NCBI GenBank assembly: GCA_009760855.2
Contig: WPIO01000291.1
Span: forward strand, 1 to 64,000
Direction: 5' to 3'
From: Cristatella mucedo
Lineage: Eukaryota > Bryozoa > Phylactolaemata > Cristatellidae
Length of the DNA stretch: 64,000 nucleotides
The notes under the pieces were generated by a model that did not search any database, had not been told where the DNA came from, and was given only the letters and a program-made list of their open reading frames with translations. This document shows, piece by piece, positions 32,810-43,821 of the stretch (the stretch's first letter is position 1; every line of letters starts with the position of its first letter). The position numbers and the translations under genes were made by a program.

Positions 32810-32975
32810 TATATGCTCACAAAACCCAGCTGTACCTGCCCTTAGCGTTAGCTGAGGCAACTACTTAATTGAATGCATGCCTTGCAGACACTCGGTTCTG
32901 TCCAGGATGGCTCCTAATTTCCCTTAACTGAACAATGCAAAATGAAACTGTTCATAGGAAACAATAAACTTGTGG
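32810..32975 (+). mobile_element. very old LINE family 2 RT relic
   Basis: A plus frame gives TQLYLPLALAEATT, then LNACLADTR, aligning with TQLYFSLKPSESAAATEKLNACLADIR of the family-2 ORF. The rest is unreadable. Confidence 0.6.
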
Positions 32976-34159
32976 CTTCAACAATACAATAATTTTAATA
33001 AGTCTTATTTAGCTCCCAAAGAGAACCGAACCACTATCCATGTACTTTAAAACTCGTTAGAAGAGAATCAATAAGAGCTTATGACAATCAAGGCATCATG
33101 CTAGGACTATACAGAGACAGCACACAAGAAGACACTCGCAGCCACTGCTTTGCCGGATCCCGGTTATAAGCTTGCAGTCAATTATGCACTTGTAAGTACA
33201 CAAAGCACCCAGGAGACATAGGACAAGCTCGATTGGGCGCGAGGACAGATGAACGGGACAGACCTGTCTTTAAGCTACGACTTAAATGCTGCCAAGTCAT
33301 CGTGGGCGTTGACAGAAGCCAGAAAGAAGCTCCAGACTTGCAGTGCACACGAGCTTCACGGCCAACTGCTACCACCCAGGCTGCCAGTACAAAACAGCGA
33401 GCCAAAAAAGCCACCTGCTGGAGACAGCTGCACTACCCGATTGGAATGCCAGCTTGGCCAAGCTAGCTGCAGTCAGTCACAGCAGCTACCGGGACCGAGA
33501 ATAGCAATCAAACGAGGCAGCCTTAACGCAAGAAGTAGAAGATTTTCCGACAAGTAGCCAAGAACTCTTGCTGAGTAAGCAGCATAAAGATAAATGAAGG
33601 CTCTGGACGAAATGTGCAGCCCACCAGACACCTGCAGATAGGTGCTCAGTTAATTAGGTTTCTAAGGAAATTTCAACTCTTCGGTAACCACAAACGGCAA
33701 TTTCGAGTAAGCTGAAGAATAGGTGAGAAAGGCATACTGACTGCAGCACAATGTCAAGTATAGCAGTGGAGCGGTCATTGTTTGAGGCTCTTTCCCGGTG
33801 CAGGTATTGGAGCACTGCATCACATTCCTGGCATTATATACCAAAATGTTTGTTTACAACGACGTGCTGAAACATATTGGCATTCCGTGTGGGGATGTTA
33901 GGCGACAGGCACCTTTATTGGCTTGGTAATGACCCAAAATTATGCTCTATAATCAAATGATGACAAGAAATCACGGAGAAGAAGCAGAGAGCCTCGACCC
34001 TGCTTGAGCAGCACTGATCAGAATGTCTTGCAAATCCACAGAAGGGCGGCTTCTGAATTACGGTTGGCTCTAAATACAGCTTACAATTTGGGAGCAATAT
34101 GTAATGAACTGATGTAATTAAAGATGTCACAGCGGCTGGCAAAAGATTCTACTAGCTGA
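32976..34159. other. no gene recognised
   Basis: A degraded AATTTTAATAAGTCTTATTTAG stretch near 32990 may be a LINE tail. Otherwise no feature. Confidence 0.4.
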
Positions 34160-34770
34160 AAAGTATGCCTCTAGACTATATACTGTTTTATTAAAGAAAG
34201 GCAACCCGTAAACGTCATTTAGTCTCTACAGCTAATGATGAATATGGCACCGAGGTTGGTCAATAGATCTAAAGTATACAGTCACGTGTCTCCTTTGCTA
34301 AGGAGCTGCTTTGGTGACCGTTAATCAGAAGTGAATAACACAATTTGCTCTGACATCAGGCGTGCCACCGTCGAGTTCTTCAATACCGAGCTCAAATACT
34401 TAACCAGTTTCAGACGTATCTCAAAGGAGGCCCTCGAATAACAAACAATTAGCTGTGCCATTCTTTCACTTCGAGCCAGACTCTTGGCGACATCAGCTTT
34501 TGCTATGGAGGGGGTGATCCGACACAAAGTAACTCACTGCCAAAACCACAAGTCTTACTCTAGGACATCCTCTCTCACATATCCAACTCCGATATATTCT
34601 TTCCGGTGGGCCTTGTTCTACACTTCCATGCCACTCACTTCCTCCGATGTTATCCTGGCTAAGCTATGCCTCCCACTTTCTCTTTATTGCCGTCAGAATA
34701 GGTCTGCTCGCTGGCTAGCGTATCCACACAGGAAAGCCGTCTGGGCTTAGAATTCGGAATATAAACTCCA
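34160..34770 (+). mobile_element. LINE family 2 C-terminal relic
   Basis: CACGTGTCTCCTTTGC near 34284 is also present near 13270 in the other relic. Downstream plus frames give LAVPFFHFEPD, FHATHFL and MPPTFSLLP blocks that match the end of the family-2 ORF. Confidence 0.6.
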
Positions 34771-35544
34771 GATTAACGCTGCTTAGCCTATGTGGGTTAG
34801 TTAACATACAGACGGTGACATGCTGCCACCATATTTCGGGGTCCTTTAAGCCAGTCAGAATACTTTGTGCAGACTCTCTGGCTATTGATGTATAATAGAG
34901 CCGCCCCATTTCCAAACATATATTGCGAACCAACTTTGGCTAGCATCAATTCGATGAATTCTCCTACTAGCAGAGACTAACCAGGGTAAGCTGCAAGCTG
35001 GCACGAGCAGCAACAAACAAGCCGATTCCACGAAATCCACATTTGAACTGTACACATATGAGGATGAGGATGGGCTCCCAAGGCCAAAAGAAGGATAGCA
35101 AAAACCGCCTGCACATGCATGGCCATGAAGTGAAGATGTGCATTTCCGGTGCACAGTCTCAACGGAAGACAAGCTGCGAAGGGAAGTGTACGGTCACTAA
35201 GAATTCGACACTTAAAGAACAAAGGCATGGCTCGAAATTCGATTGGTAGCCTAGAAGAATAAAATGTCCTATTAGCAGTATTACACGTAGAAGTAATTAC
35301 CACGACTGACTGCTGAAATTAGCCGCTAGTCAAAGCAGCGCAACTACCGTTGCATATGATCGTTGATAGCAGGAGTAGTGGACCGATTGCAAGTGACTAT
35401 GCTATCTGGAGAAAGAGGGAATGATTAAAAATTACAAAACCTGAGGTCACAAAAATCAGAAGTGCAACATTGTTTTGCTGAATATGACCAGAGTGGATAA
35501 TCAAGATAATTTAAAAACAGTTAAGCATGTCAAGTCTAGGTCTT
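34771..35544. other. no gene recognised
   Basis: Short open frames only. I searched this stretch for a second exon of the orphan transporter exon at 36220 and found none. Confidence 0.4.
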
Positions 35545-35700
35545 AGCCCAAGCGTAAGGTGGTTGCTCTTCACAGGCCGGTCGTGGTGTTGCGTCTTTCG
35601 TGGTCGATTCTTTATTTACTACTACAAGTGGTGGTAATGGCCATGAAGGCCTTTCTGCTGCTATATAAATGAGGCTGCTAGATCAGCTTTAAAGTCAGCC
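35545..35700 (+). repeat. SINE-A, degraded
   Basis: GTCTTAGCCCAAGCG, GTTGCTCTTCAC, GATTCTTTATTTACTACTAC body and AAATGAGGCTGCTAGATCAGC tail. Confidence 0.7.
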
Positions 35701-36009
35701 CCAGGAGGACTTGCACTCAATTTGGCCACTACACAACGACTTACGACATGCGGTTTTGCATACCAGCCTATTAGCTGAGAGGTACATAGCCACTACCACC
35801 GGAGGAAGACCACCTTGAAGAGTGGCTTTCATGCAGCTTACTTGCTTGCTGCCGTGGCACCAAGCAAGCAGTCGAGGAACCGGAAGGAGCCCGGGGCACG
35901 AGTTGCATGCTGGATGCAGTCAAGTTGACGTTCAACAACTCGATCGATACCTCGGCATTCGACAGGATGAGCTGAGCTCTGACGTGATAGCACAGTCGTA
36001 ACAACTTAC

Positions 36010-36220
36010 TTGACAGGAACTGTAAGCTGATCCGAAGGCTGCCGATCATTCCCAGACTGCCCATGTGTGCACCTTTAAACTCGGTGCCAAAGGACATCAA
36101 TGACACGCCTATACCACCGATCGAGAATCCGACGCTGCCGGCCTGAGCGAAGAAAGTGGCCACCAGAATAACCCAGGCGTAGCCCCTGTCGGCAACTCGA
36201 GTAGCACCACCGTCGCCCAT
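36010..36220 (-). CDS. orphan first exon of a second SLC16-like transporter
   Basis: The ATG at 36220 is followed by MGDGGATRVADRGYAWVILV and a first transmembrane helix, then MIGSLRISLQFLS. A strong donor (GTAAGT) follows 36010 and splits the codon after one base, the same phase as exon 1 of the gene at 20888. The two exons share DRGYAWVILVA-F--QA-S-GFSIG-IG-S. No matching later exons are visible on the minus strand down to 20.9 kb, so this may be a partial duplicate. Reading continues past the donor without a stop to 35771, but that part does not look like transporter. Confidence 0.7.
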
Positions 36221-36734
36221 GCCTTCTTGTCAAAAAGTGTGCATGCAAAAATATACAGACACTGCTTCCGAAAATGCTGATACAGCAGACAGCCAAACCT
36301 TGCAGGCTCAACAGCCCCGGCAACCAGTGCTTGGAGTGTTGCCATAGCGACAGACGGATCAAGTGGTGCCAGGCATACAGAGGCACAGCTGCAAGACAAG
36401 CCAAACCCTCCGCTGCCTTGCTACGAACATGAGAAAAATTAGTAGTAGCAGCAGTGGCACGGCTATATGCTAGAAGAGGACGGTAGGTGAAGCAAGCTTT
36501 AGAAAACACCACAGGATCAGTCGACGAACATGCCAAGTGCTAGCACAAAAAACCTAGCAAGCCAGATTGAGGCTACTACAGATAGCAACTAGCTAGCAGC
36601 ATCACAGTCAGTACCAGAATATTGTTGGGCTTGGAGCTTAAACATTCGGTTCCTTTCAGCAGGGACTGAATTGTTGGATGCCACAACCAGATCGGTAGCC
36701 GGCATGCCTGACAACTACAACTACAACTGCAAGT
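36221..36734. other. no gene recognised
   Basis: Upstream flank of the orphan exon. No promoter motif is clear. Confidence 0.35.
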
Positions 36735-36890
36735 ACAGGTGGCTGGGTGTGTGTGTGTCACGCGAATCTCTATTAAGGCTTGTCACATGTGCCATGGGGC
36801 TCGAGCCCACGACCTTCGTCATCAAATACAATTACCTTGACCTTGATCGGGACGAGCATCTTAACCACTGCACCAAAACAACTTGCTTAA
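36735..36890 (-). repeat. SINE-B, degraded
   Basis: The reverse complement shows AGTTGTTTTGGTGCAGTGGTTAAGATGCTCG and a GGTCGTGGGCTCGAGCCCC B box, with a weak LINE-like tail. Confidence 0.7.
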
Positions 36891-37639
36891 GTGGCTAAGC
36901 CATCCGCACTTAAATATGTTCTCTTTAGTCCTTACTTTGCTGGTGGCCATTTCATGAAAGCTAGTTTTGAAGTAATCCACTCAGAAGCCAATCAGGCTAT
37001 ACATGGGTGCCAAGTGTTGAACTCAAATGCAGAAGCACAAGCATAGGAATTCCATCCTCTGAGCCGCTAGGAGGAAGGCAAAACTGCATATAAAGTCAGA
37101 AAGTATAATCGCCAGCTGCCGGTTTAAGTGAATTGCTTGACAATCCTGCGTTATGGCAATCATTTAGCATCAACTTCTACTGGAAATTGGTGGATGCATG
37201 ATCTGCACAAGACACCTTGTACCTAGTAAGTGACACACAGTAAATGAATTGCACAAGACGATGGATGGGCTTTCAGACGATCGACCAGACTGAGTAGTGC
37301 TCCACGAGCACGCTGAGCAGCCTGGGTATGTATGGACACATCTATTTGGCTGTACAAGGTTGCACACTATGCTAACGATGCTGCCACTACTTTGTTTCGG
37401 CGAGGAGGGCAGTGGTGAAGTGCAGGGGGCCAACATCGAGTGTACACTGCAGGAATTCGACTTGCACTTGCCATCGACTGAACAGGCAAATTGCCAATAA
37501 TCAGCCACAGCATGAGATAAGAGAAAAAAGCTTCAGCAAGATGAAGGGATGCAAACACACAATAGCATGCATAGAGATAGGAGGTACTAGAGGCGCACGG
37601 ACATTTTCAGCTCGATAAATTATGTCAGTGAGGACTGTG
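36891..37639. other. no gene recognised
   Basis: Short open frames only. Confidence 0.35.
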
Positions 37640-38165
37640 AGTAAGATTTTGGTGTCTTACGAACTGGAGGACCAATCACCAACATATTTCAATTTGGTGC
37701 GACGGTCACGAGACATCGGGACGCCAATGAGGTGGTGGTGCAAGAGCACGGCGGTGAAGTAAAAGAGTTGGGATAGGTAGGCTGATACAAGCACGTGAAG
37801 TGACCTGTGACCTGCCAAAGAGAGGATTTTGCAGTCGATTAGTTTCTTCAATAGGGAGCCAGTGAAGCTCAGTCAGGAGCTGTGCAGCAATGCAGTTGAC
37901 AGCAGATCAACAAATCAGTTTAGCACCAGCTGCCGACGACCGAGGGCACAGGCAAGGAGCCTAAATAGAAGCCATTGCAGCATCTAGACCCGATGTCACA
38001 AACATGCGAACTAATGTGGCTGTCGGATTCGTATCTACACAGGCCCTGATTTTGCAAATGTTCCTCTGTGGAATGTAGGCCGACTTGACAGTAGGGGAGT
38101 GGAGGGGATGAGCAAGCTCTCAGATGTCGAGTCGTATTGGAAGAGCACGCCAGTTTAAGGCTTGG
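37640..38165 (-). mobile_element. old LINE reverse transcriptase relic
   Basis: Minus-strand frames give LHWLPIEETNRLQ-like and SRACISLPIPTL blocks, and upstream a 'STEEHLQNQGLC' block, in the order seen in the C-terminal part of family 1. It is too diverged to say whether it is family 1. Confidence 0.55.
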
Positions 38166-39588
38166 AGGCTCGAAAGTTTTACAATAACAGAAATGAGTTA
38201 ATTACTTCACTACCGGCTAGTAGACACAACTTGTAGACAATCCTTTGCTAAAGAAGTTTTCTGATCGGCATTCTCTCTCGATGAATAACGCAACTCACGA
38301 GCACCCCAACCAGAGTCACGGGCTGCTGGCCCGCTATATGATGTACCATAAGTGAGGCAACAATAGGTAAATTGATTACTTAAATATATGTCGCTTCCGG
38401 TTTAGACACGGTTTGCCTAATCTTTTTAATGCGTTCCTTTTATGTGAAATTCGTCGAAACTTGAGACCCCACTTCTAACATGCCAGTCCTTAGAAAGAAC
38501 CCTATGCAAGTATTCCATCGATGGATTATTTGTGCTTATTAAAGTGACTAATCGTTGAACACACGAGCCCATGAAAGTGCAAAACCACAACCACATAGTT
38601 AGGCAAGCACATAGTTAGCAGATTTAGTCATTTCAGCCACCTATGATTGGTAAGGTTGTGGCTGCGCCAAGTTCTGGCCAGCTCCAAGGCTTAGCCTTGG
38701 CGCTATGCCCAGACAACGCCACGCTTTGTGCAAAAAAGGAGCAGCACGAAGAAAAGCCTCCGGCTCCATCTCACGAGACCAGTTCAGCTGCTCCTCTTTG
38801 CAGCTCGATCCAACGGCAATCTTGCAGCAGCCAAGGGCAGGACAGGCACGGACCGAGCTTTGAGCTCTTGCCTGAGAGACCGTCGGTAGCAAAGCCAGCA
38901 ATCGAGCTAATCCAGGCAGTTAAGCTCGCATGCAGATCGGTCGGCTCACACATGCTGGCAACTGTCGCCAAGCAAAATGTCACACAGCAGCATGCCCACT
39001 CCTGGCAGACTTGACACCTGCCCAATTATTGAGTGAGCTGCAGCAAGCAAGCAATGGCTGAGGCGAGGCTGGCATTGGAGACATGTGTACAAACAGTTCC
39101 CCCTCAGAGCTTCGCGACACTCATGCTGCATACTAGCAGCAGGCATGAAGGCAGCCAGTGGCATAGGCAGGAGCAGCCCGGAAGCTTGCAGTCAATAACA
39201 TCTGAGATAACGCAAGGCGACGATAGCAAAAGCTGCTGTCAACCACTTCGAAAATGAATCGGTTGGGAAAAGGCTCTTGGCCTAGAGCAGGGGCCTACAT
39301 GGTTGGGTAGGGTAGGGTCGAAGGGCACCCGTGACAGCAAGCTGCCCTTTGGCTAAGGGCAGCTATTGCCCACCCAGGGTAGTCTGGTGAGAGTGAAGGA
39401 GGGAGGGGAGCCAAAGCTGGTACAGAACAATGGGCGACCTGCTCTTGGTTCGAGCTGCAGGTGGCACCTAGCCATAGGCACGGGCTCCAAATGTTAGAAT
39501 AATGCTGGCAATGTCCCTCTCGACAGTACTATCCACTTCAACATTGCCTGATGATCGCACCCACAGGCCCTTCACAGCATTTGCTGTA
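38166..39588. other. no gene recognised
   Basis: Both strands have overlapping open frames at 38.64-39.26 kb (up to 123 codons), but none has a domain or splice signals, and composition alone can explain them. Confidence 0.4.
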
Positions 39589-39650
39589 TGAATAATAATA
39601 AAAATAGTACTTTTATATAGAGCCCTCAGAGAAATCAATCAGACCTCATA
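39589..39650 (-). mobile_element. LINE family 1 tail remnant
   Basis: AATAATAATAAAAATAGTAC then ATAGAGCCCTCAGAGAAATCA is the terminal module only. Confidence 0.6.
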
Positions 39651-39982
39651 CAAAGCAAGATCTAGAAATGCAGACTGATAGCAGACTGAGTTCACTTTTC
39701 ACTGAATGCCTTTCAATTGACTTTTCAACTGAGGGAGGCAGGGTGTTCGGTGCAGTGCTGACTGCATGAGAGATTGACTGCATGATTGGCCGCGGCAGCC
39801 TGGGCTGCAGGCGTGGCGCCGCCGACGACTCGAGCTCCCCCTCTCGGTTGGTTCCCTAGCACGGCTGTCGTCCGCCGTTCGCACGGGGCTCTCTACGGTA
39901 GGCTGCAGACTGCAGACAGACGGGTGGGGAATAACAGTTTTGTAAAAGGCCTACAGAGTCTTATTAATTACAGTCTTTGCCG

Positions 39983-40110
39983 AGCTGGTTTGGCCCAGTG
40001 GTTAAGGTGCTTGCCCAGACCGAGGTTTGGCCGAGGTCGTGGGCTCGAGCCCGGAGGCATACGTAAAGCACCTGAATAGAGACTACGTTCTCTCGGGGGG
40101 CTATACACAT
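39983..40110 (+). repeat. SINE-B, best copy
   Basis: GCCGAGCTGGTTTGGCCCAG-GGTTAAGGTGC is a tRNA-like A-box region, GGTCGTGGGCTCGAGCCC the B box, then a CGTAAAGCACCTGAATAGAG-TCTCTCGGGGGGCTATACA tail shared with the 3' end of LINE family 1. Confidence 0.85.
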
Positions 40111-40496
40111 GAAATATATTTTTTTATATTTATTTTGCGGCGGATCTTGAAACGAATGCCTCGACCTTCCTGAGAGACGAGGCTAAACCCACACGCACCA
40201 CAGGCGAAGCTCTTGCGATACGTTGGTATTTAAATCCAAGCATTCAGTCACTTGAAACCTTTGCTAAAGGAACTGCTGCGACTTGCAGTTAAAGGCCTGA
40301 TCTAAACCAAAACGTCTAATCTCACCAAATCCTCCTTCAAATCTGGAGGAACCGCTGCCACTTCTACAGCTTCAGCCTAATTCTGCTTTCAGATCTTTCC
40401 TGGGCAAGTCATTAGCAGACGTGGAATAATCTTATAGTCACACGCTTTTGCTATGCATTTCCAGCATGTACAACTCTCCTTCCCATTTCTGACTAA
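40111..40496. other. no gene recognised
   Basis: No feature assigned. Confidence 0.35.
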
Positions 40497-40575
40497 ACGG
40501 CAGCAAATGTAAAGTGATTAGAAAGATAATGAGCTCTCAGAGGGCACTACATCAAATGTATTATTATCATTTTCT
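40497..40575 (+). mobile_element. LINE family 1 tail remnant
   Basis: CAGCAAATGTAAAGTGATTAGAAAGA, CTCTCAGAGGGCACTAC and an ATT run. Confidence 0.7.
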
Positions 40576-40869
40576 CCAATACTGCTGACTCTGCCATTAT
40601 ACATTGCCAGCCTTTCTCTGTAGAGCGAGCTTCTGCATTAGATGCGGCGACGCCTAGTAACCTGCATATTAGTTATGATAGTGCGTACATGTTATCACTT
40701 CGTCATCTTTGTGTTCAAATGCATTCCTAGATGTTATTGCTGTTGCTAAGATCCGTAGGTTAGGCGTTAATAAAAGAAAAGCGGCTAGGAGCCGCCGCTG
40801 GGGCCAGGGGGGGGGGGGGAAAGGGCTGATTGAGACGCAGCTTGTTTGGCGGAAGATGCGAGCTGAGTA

Positions 40870-42109
40870 CCCGCTTGTTTGGTATTTCTAGCATTGTCTC
40901 GAACCGCTCAGCACGTTCTCCCTCAAGCGTTACTGTGAGTCGCCCTAACTTAGTGGTCACCAGGCCTGTAATAACGTTCTCAGCCCAAGTTAACACTTGC
41001 CTATGGAATCCTTGCTTACCGTGCAATAAACCCCTTGTAATTGGCGACCCTATTTCTGAAAAAGTCTCGACCTGCTCGCCTTGACTGAAACTTGGCTAAA
41101 ATGGGTAAAATGCCCGACAATTAGAGACGAAACCCCGACCGGTTTCTTCTTTTTTCACATCCATAGATCAATAAAAACTGTAGGTGGGTCGCCATTATCA
41201 CACGCTCGAAATTCGACATCAAGCTGTTTGCAGTACCCTCGAAGCTGTCTTTCAAATCTATTGTCTTGGTTTCACTCGACGACAAGCTACACATGGCGGC
41301 AGTAGTCTATGGCCTGCCAGGGACCAAGCCTTCCTTTATCTCAGATTTCCCGATTTCCTTCGATTTTGTGTGCAAAAAATCGATAATTCCACCTTATGGG
41401 TGATTTAAACATTTATTTTGACAGCATCTGACGCCTTCAGGACAGGATTTCGTGCACTGACTGACTCATTGTCACTTGTGGCACGTAAGCATGACCCTAC
41501 TCATATCAGGGGTCACATAATCGATAAGTTTTTTGTTATGCGACTGCACTTTGTCATTACCAATTATTGCCGAAGTTTGCTTATCTGACCACATGCAGAT
41601 CTCATCCAGTCTACAATGTGTGCCTTCTTCCCCCTCTTTTTCTAAAATCAAATGTGAATCACGAAACATCAAGACCCTTGACATCGTAGCTGTCCGTACG
41701 AGAATATCTGCTTCGCCCTGCTGCTCAATCCCTTTTCCAACATATCATCACTGGTAGATTGCTACAACACGACGTTGGCTGATATGCTCAACGAGCTTGA
41801 ACCACTCACTAAGCGTACTGTTAGCCATCGCCCAGACGGTCTATGGTTTACCAAAGAGATTAAACTAGCTAGGTCTACTAAGCACAAGCTAGAAAAAAAG
41901 CCAAAAAAAGATCGGCACTGACTGTCTATCGACAGGCGTATGAGAACTAGTGTATATCGTAACAATTGATCCTACCAAAGGCCAAGTCTAACTTCTATAA
42001 AAACATTATTGAATCACAGATGTACAATCCAGAGATGCTGATGTTGAAGATCAGCCATCCTCTTGACCGCTCTCATATTAGCTCTTTACCTAGTGATTCC
42101 TGCGACGAT
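40870..42109 (+). mobile_element. LINE family 1, 5' half (endonuclease) of an interrupted copy
   Basis: Plus frames give LWNPCLPCNKPLVIGDPISE, then LLALTETWL (about 41073), HIHRSIKTVGG, a 'DPTHIRGHIID' block, FVITNYCRSLLI and, near 41800, EPLTKRTVSHRPDGLWFT-like linker sequence, ending at SNFYKNIIESQMYNPEM. These are APE endonuclease and linker parts with frame breaks. The element is cut at 42109 by a minus-strand LINE and resumes at 43822. Confidence 0.82.
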
Positions 42110-43816
42110 AATAATTATAATTATAATAATGCACTTGATAAAGCACCCTCAGGGAACTCAATCTCTCTCTAGGCGCTTTACATTTGCTGCAAATTGAAAT
42201 GCAATTGAAGGGTGAGTAAAATCATGCTTGACAAACAAACAAAATGAATAACATGGTTAGGGGTGACATGCACAGGGTCAGCATGCAAATGTGGTTAGTG
42301 GCAGCATGCACAGTCTCAGTATGCATAAGCACATCAAGGACGAATCACAGGGACCCACTAAATGCTGTCCTAAATAGGTGTGTTTTTAAATTCTTTTTTA
42401 AATGTGGTCAGGTCAGGGGATGTTCTGACGAAAGTCGGGAGGGAGTTCCAGGCTTTGGGAGCATACGAACTAAATGCACGGTCTCCAGGCGGGTGGTACG
42501 ATGCTTGGCTTGATGGGGGGGGGGTAGGTCTGAGAGATAGGCTAGAGCCAATGAATGAAGTGACCACAAAGTGAGCGACAAAACCTTGAAGTCAATCCGT
42601 TGTTTGACTGGTAGCCAGTGCAGGTCGGCGAGAAGTGGAGTAATGTGGCAACTGTGACACTCACGACAGACAAGCCTAGCAGCGGAGTTTGGCACCAGCT
42701 GCAATCGCCTGATCGCACATGCCGGTAGGCCATCAAGCAGTGAGTTTCAGAAGTCGAGACGGGATGTCACGAATGCATGGACCAAGTTGGACTTGGTATC
42801 CTTATCTAAACAAGCCCCAATTTTAGCAATGTTATGAAGCTGAAAATAGGTGGATTTGACTGTAGAGGTGATATGGTCGTCTAACGAGAGGTCACTTTTA
42901 AATATGACACTTAGATTTTGAGCTGATTCAACTGGAGATTTGCTGGCAGAGCCAATTTTGAGCATCAGCCTTTCCAATTTGTGAATCACACTGGGTTTGT
43001 CCATAACTAGTAAGTTAGTTTTATCGTTATTTAGTTTTACAAAATTTGCTGCCATCCATATGCGGCTATCGTCAATACATGCATCAAGTGAGTTGAGAGA
43101 ATTTGAGGTGCTCGAAGGCTGGGAGGGATCAAAGAAAAGGTACAATCGAGTGTCATCCGCATAGAAGTGAAAGCCTAGATTGTGCTTGGCAATCACATCA
43201 ACAAGAGGGAGAGTATAAACCGTGAAAAGAACCGGACCTAGCACGGAGCTCTGAGGTACGCCATATTTCAGTGGTCCCTCAGATGGTCTTTTTCCATTCA
43301 CGTCAATACTCTGGAGTCTCTCAATGAGATATGACCTGGGCTACTGCAGAGCAGTGCCAGTGATGCCCAGGCGAGATGAGAGGCGCTCTAGGAGAACTTT
43401 GTGATCGATGGTATCAAAAGCTGCCGAAAGATCGAGCAAAGCTAGCAGAGACACTCTACCCATGTCTGAATTCCTAAGTAGGTCGTTGTATACCCTAAGC
43501 AAGGCTTACTCTGTGGAGTGGTTAGCTCTAAAGCCAGACTGGAACTTACTAGCAAGGTGTGAGGTTTCGATATATGAGTTTAGGTGGTACGCCACGACCC
43601 GTTTCAGTGTCTTTGATATTAATTTTCGAAGGGAAACTGGGCGGTAGGTGCTTAAGTTCTCTTGGTCGAGTGTCGATTTCTTGAGAGTTGGCCTGACTAC
43701 AGCTTTTTTGAAAGGTGCTGGGACATGACCTGAGGCTAATGACATATTAATGATGTTAGTGATGCATGGCAACAGCAGATCAATGCAACGTAGGAGCAGG
43801 ACAGTGGGATCGGAAT
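42110..43816 (-). mobile_element. nested LINE family 1, minus strand, within a plus-strand copy
   Basis: This 5'-truncated copy has its AT-rich tail at 42110 and its 5' end at about 43816. The minus strand gives SDPTVLLLRCIDLLLPCITN, HVPAPFKKAVVRPTLKK, YRPVSLRKLISKTLKRVVA, ASKFQSGFRANHSTE, GVPQSSVLGPVLFTVYTLPL, FYADDTRLYLFFDPSQPSS, NNDKTNLLVMDKPS and [25 protein letters not shown] flanks it at 42105-42109 and 43817-43821, a likely target-site duplication. Stops and frame changes occur. Confidence 0.85.
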
Positions 43817-43821
43817 ACGAT

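Noticed and set aside
38643-39014. 123-codon plus-strand open frame as a gene
   Set aside because: It has overlapping frames of similar length on the other strand, no start context, no domain and no splice signals.
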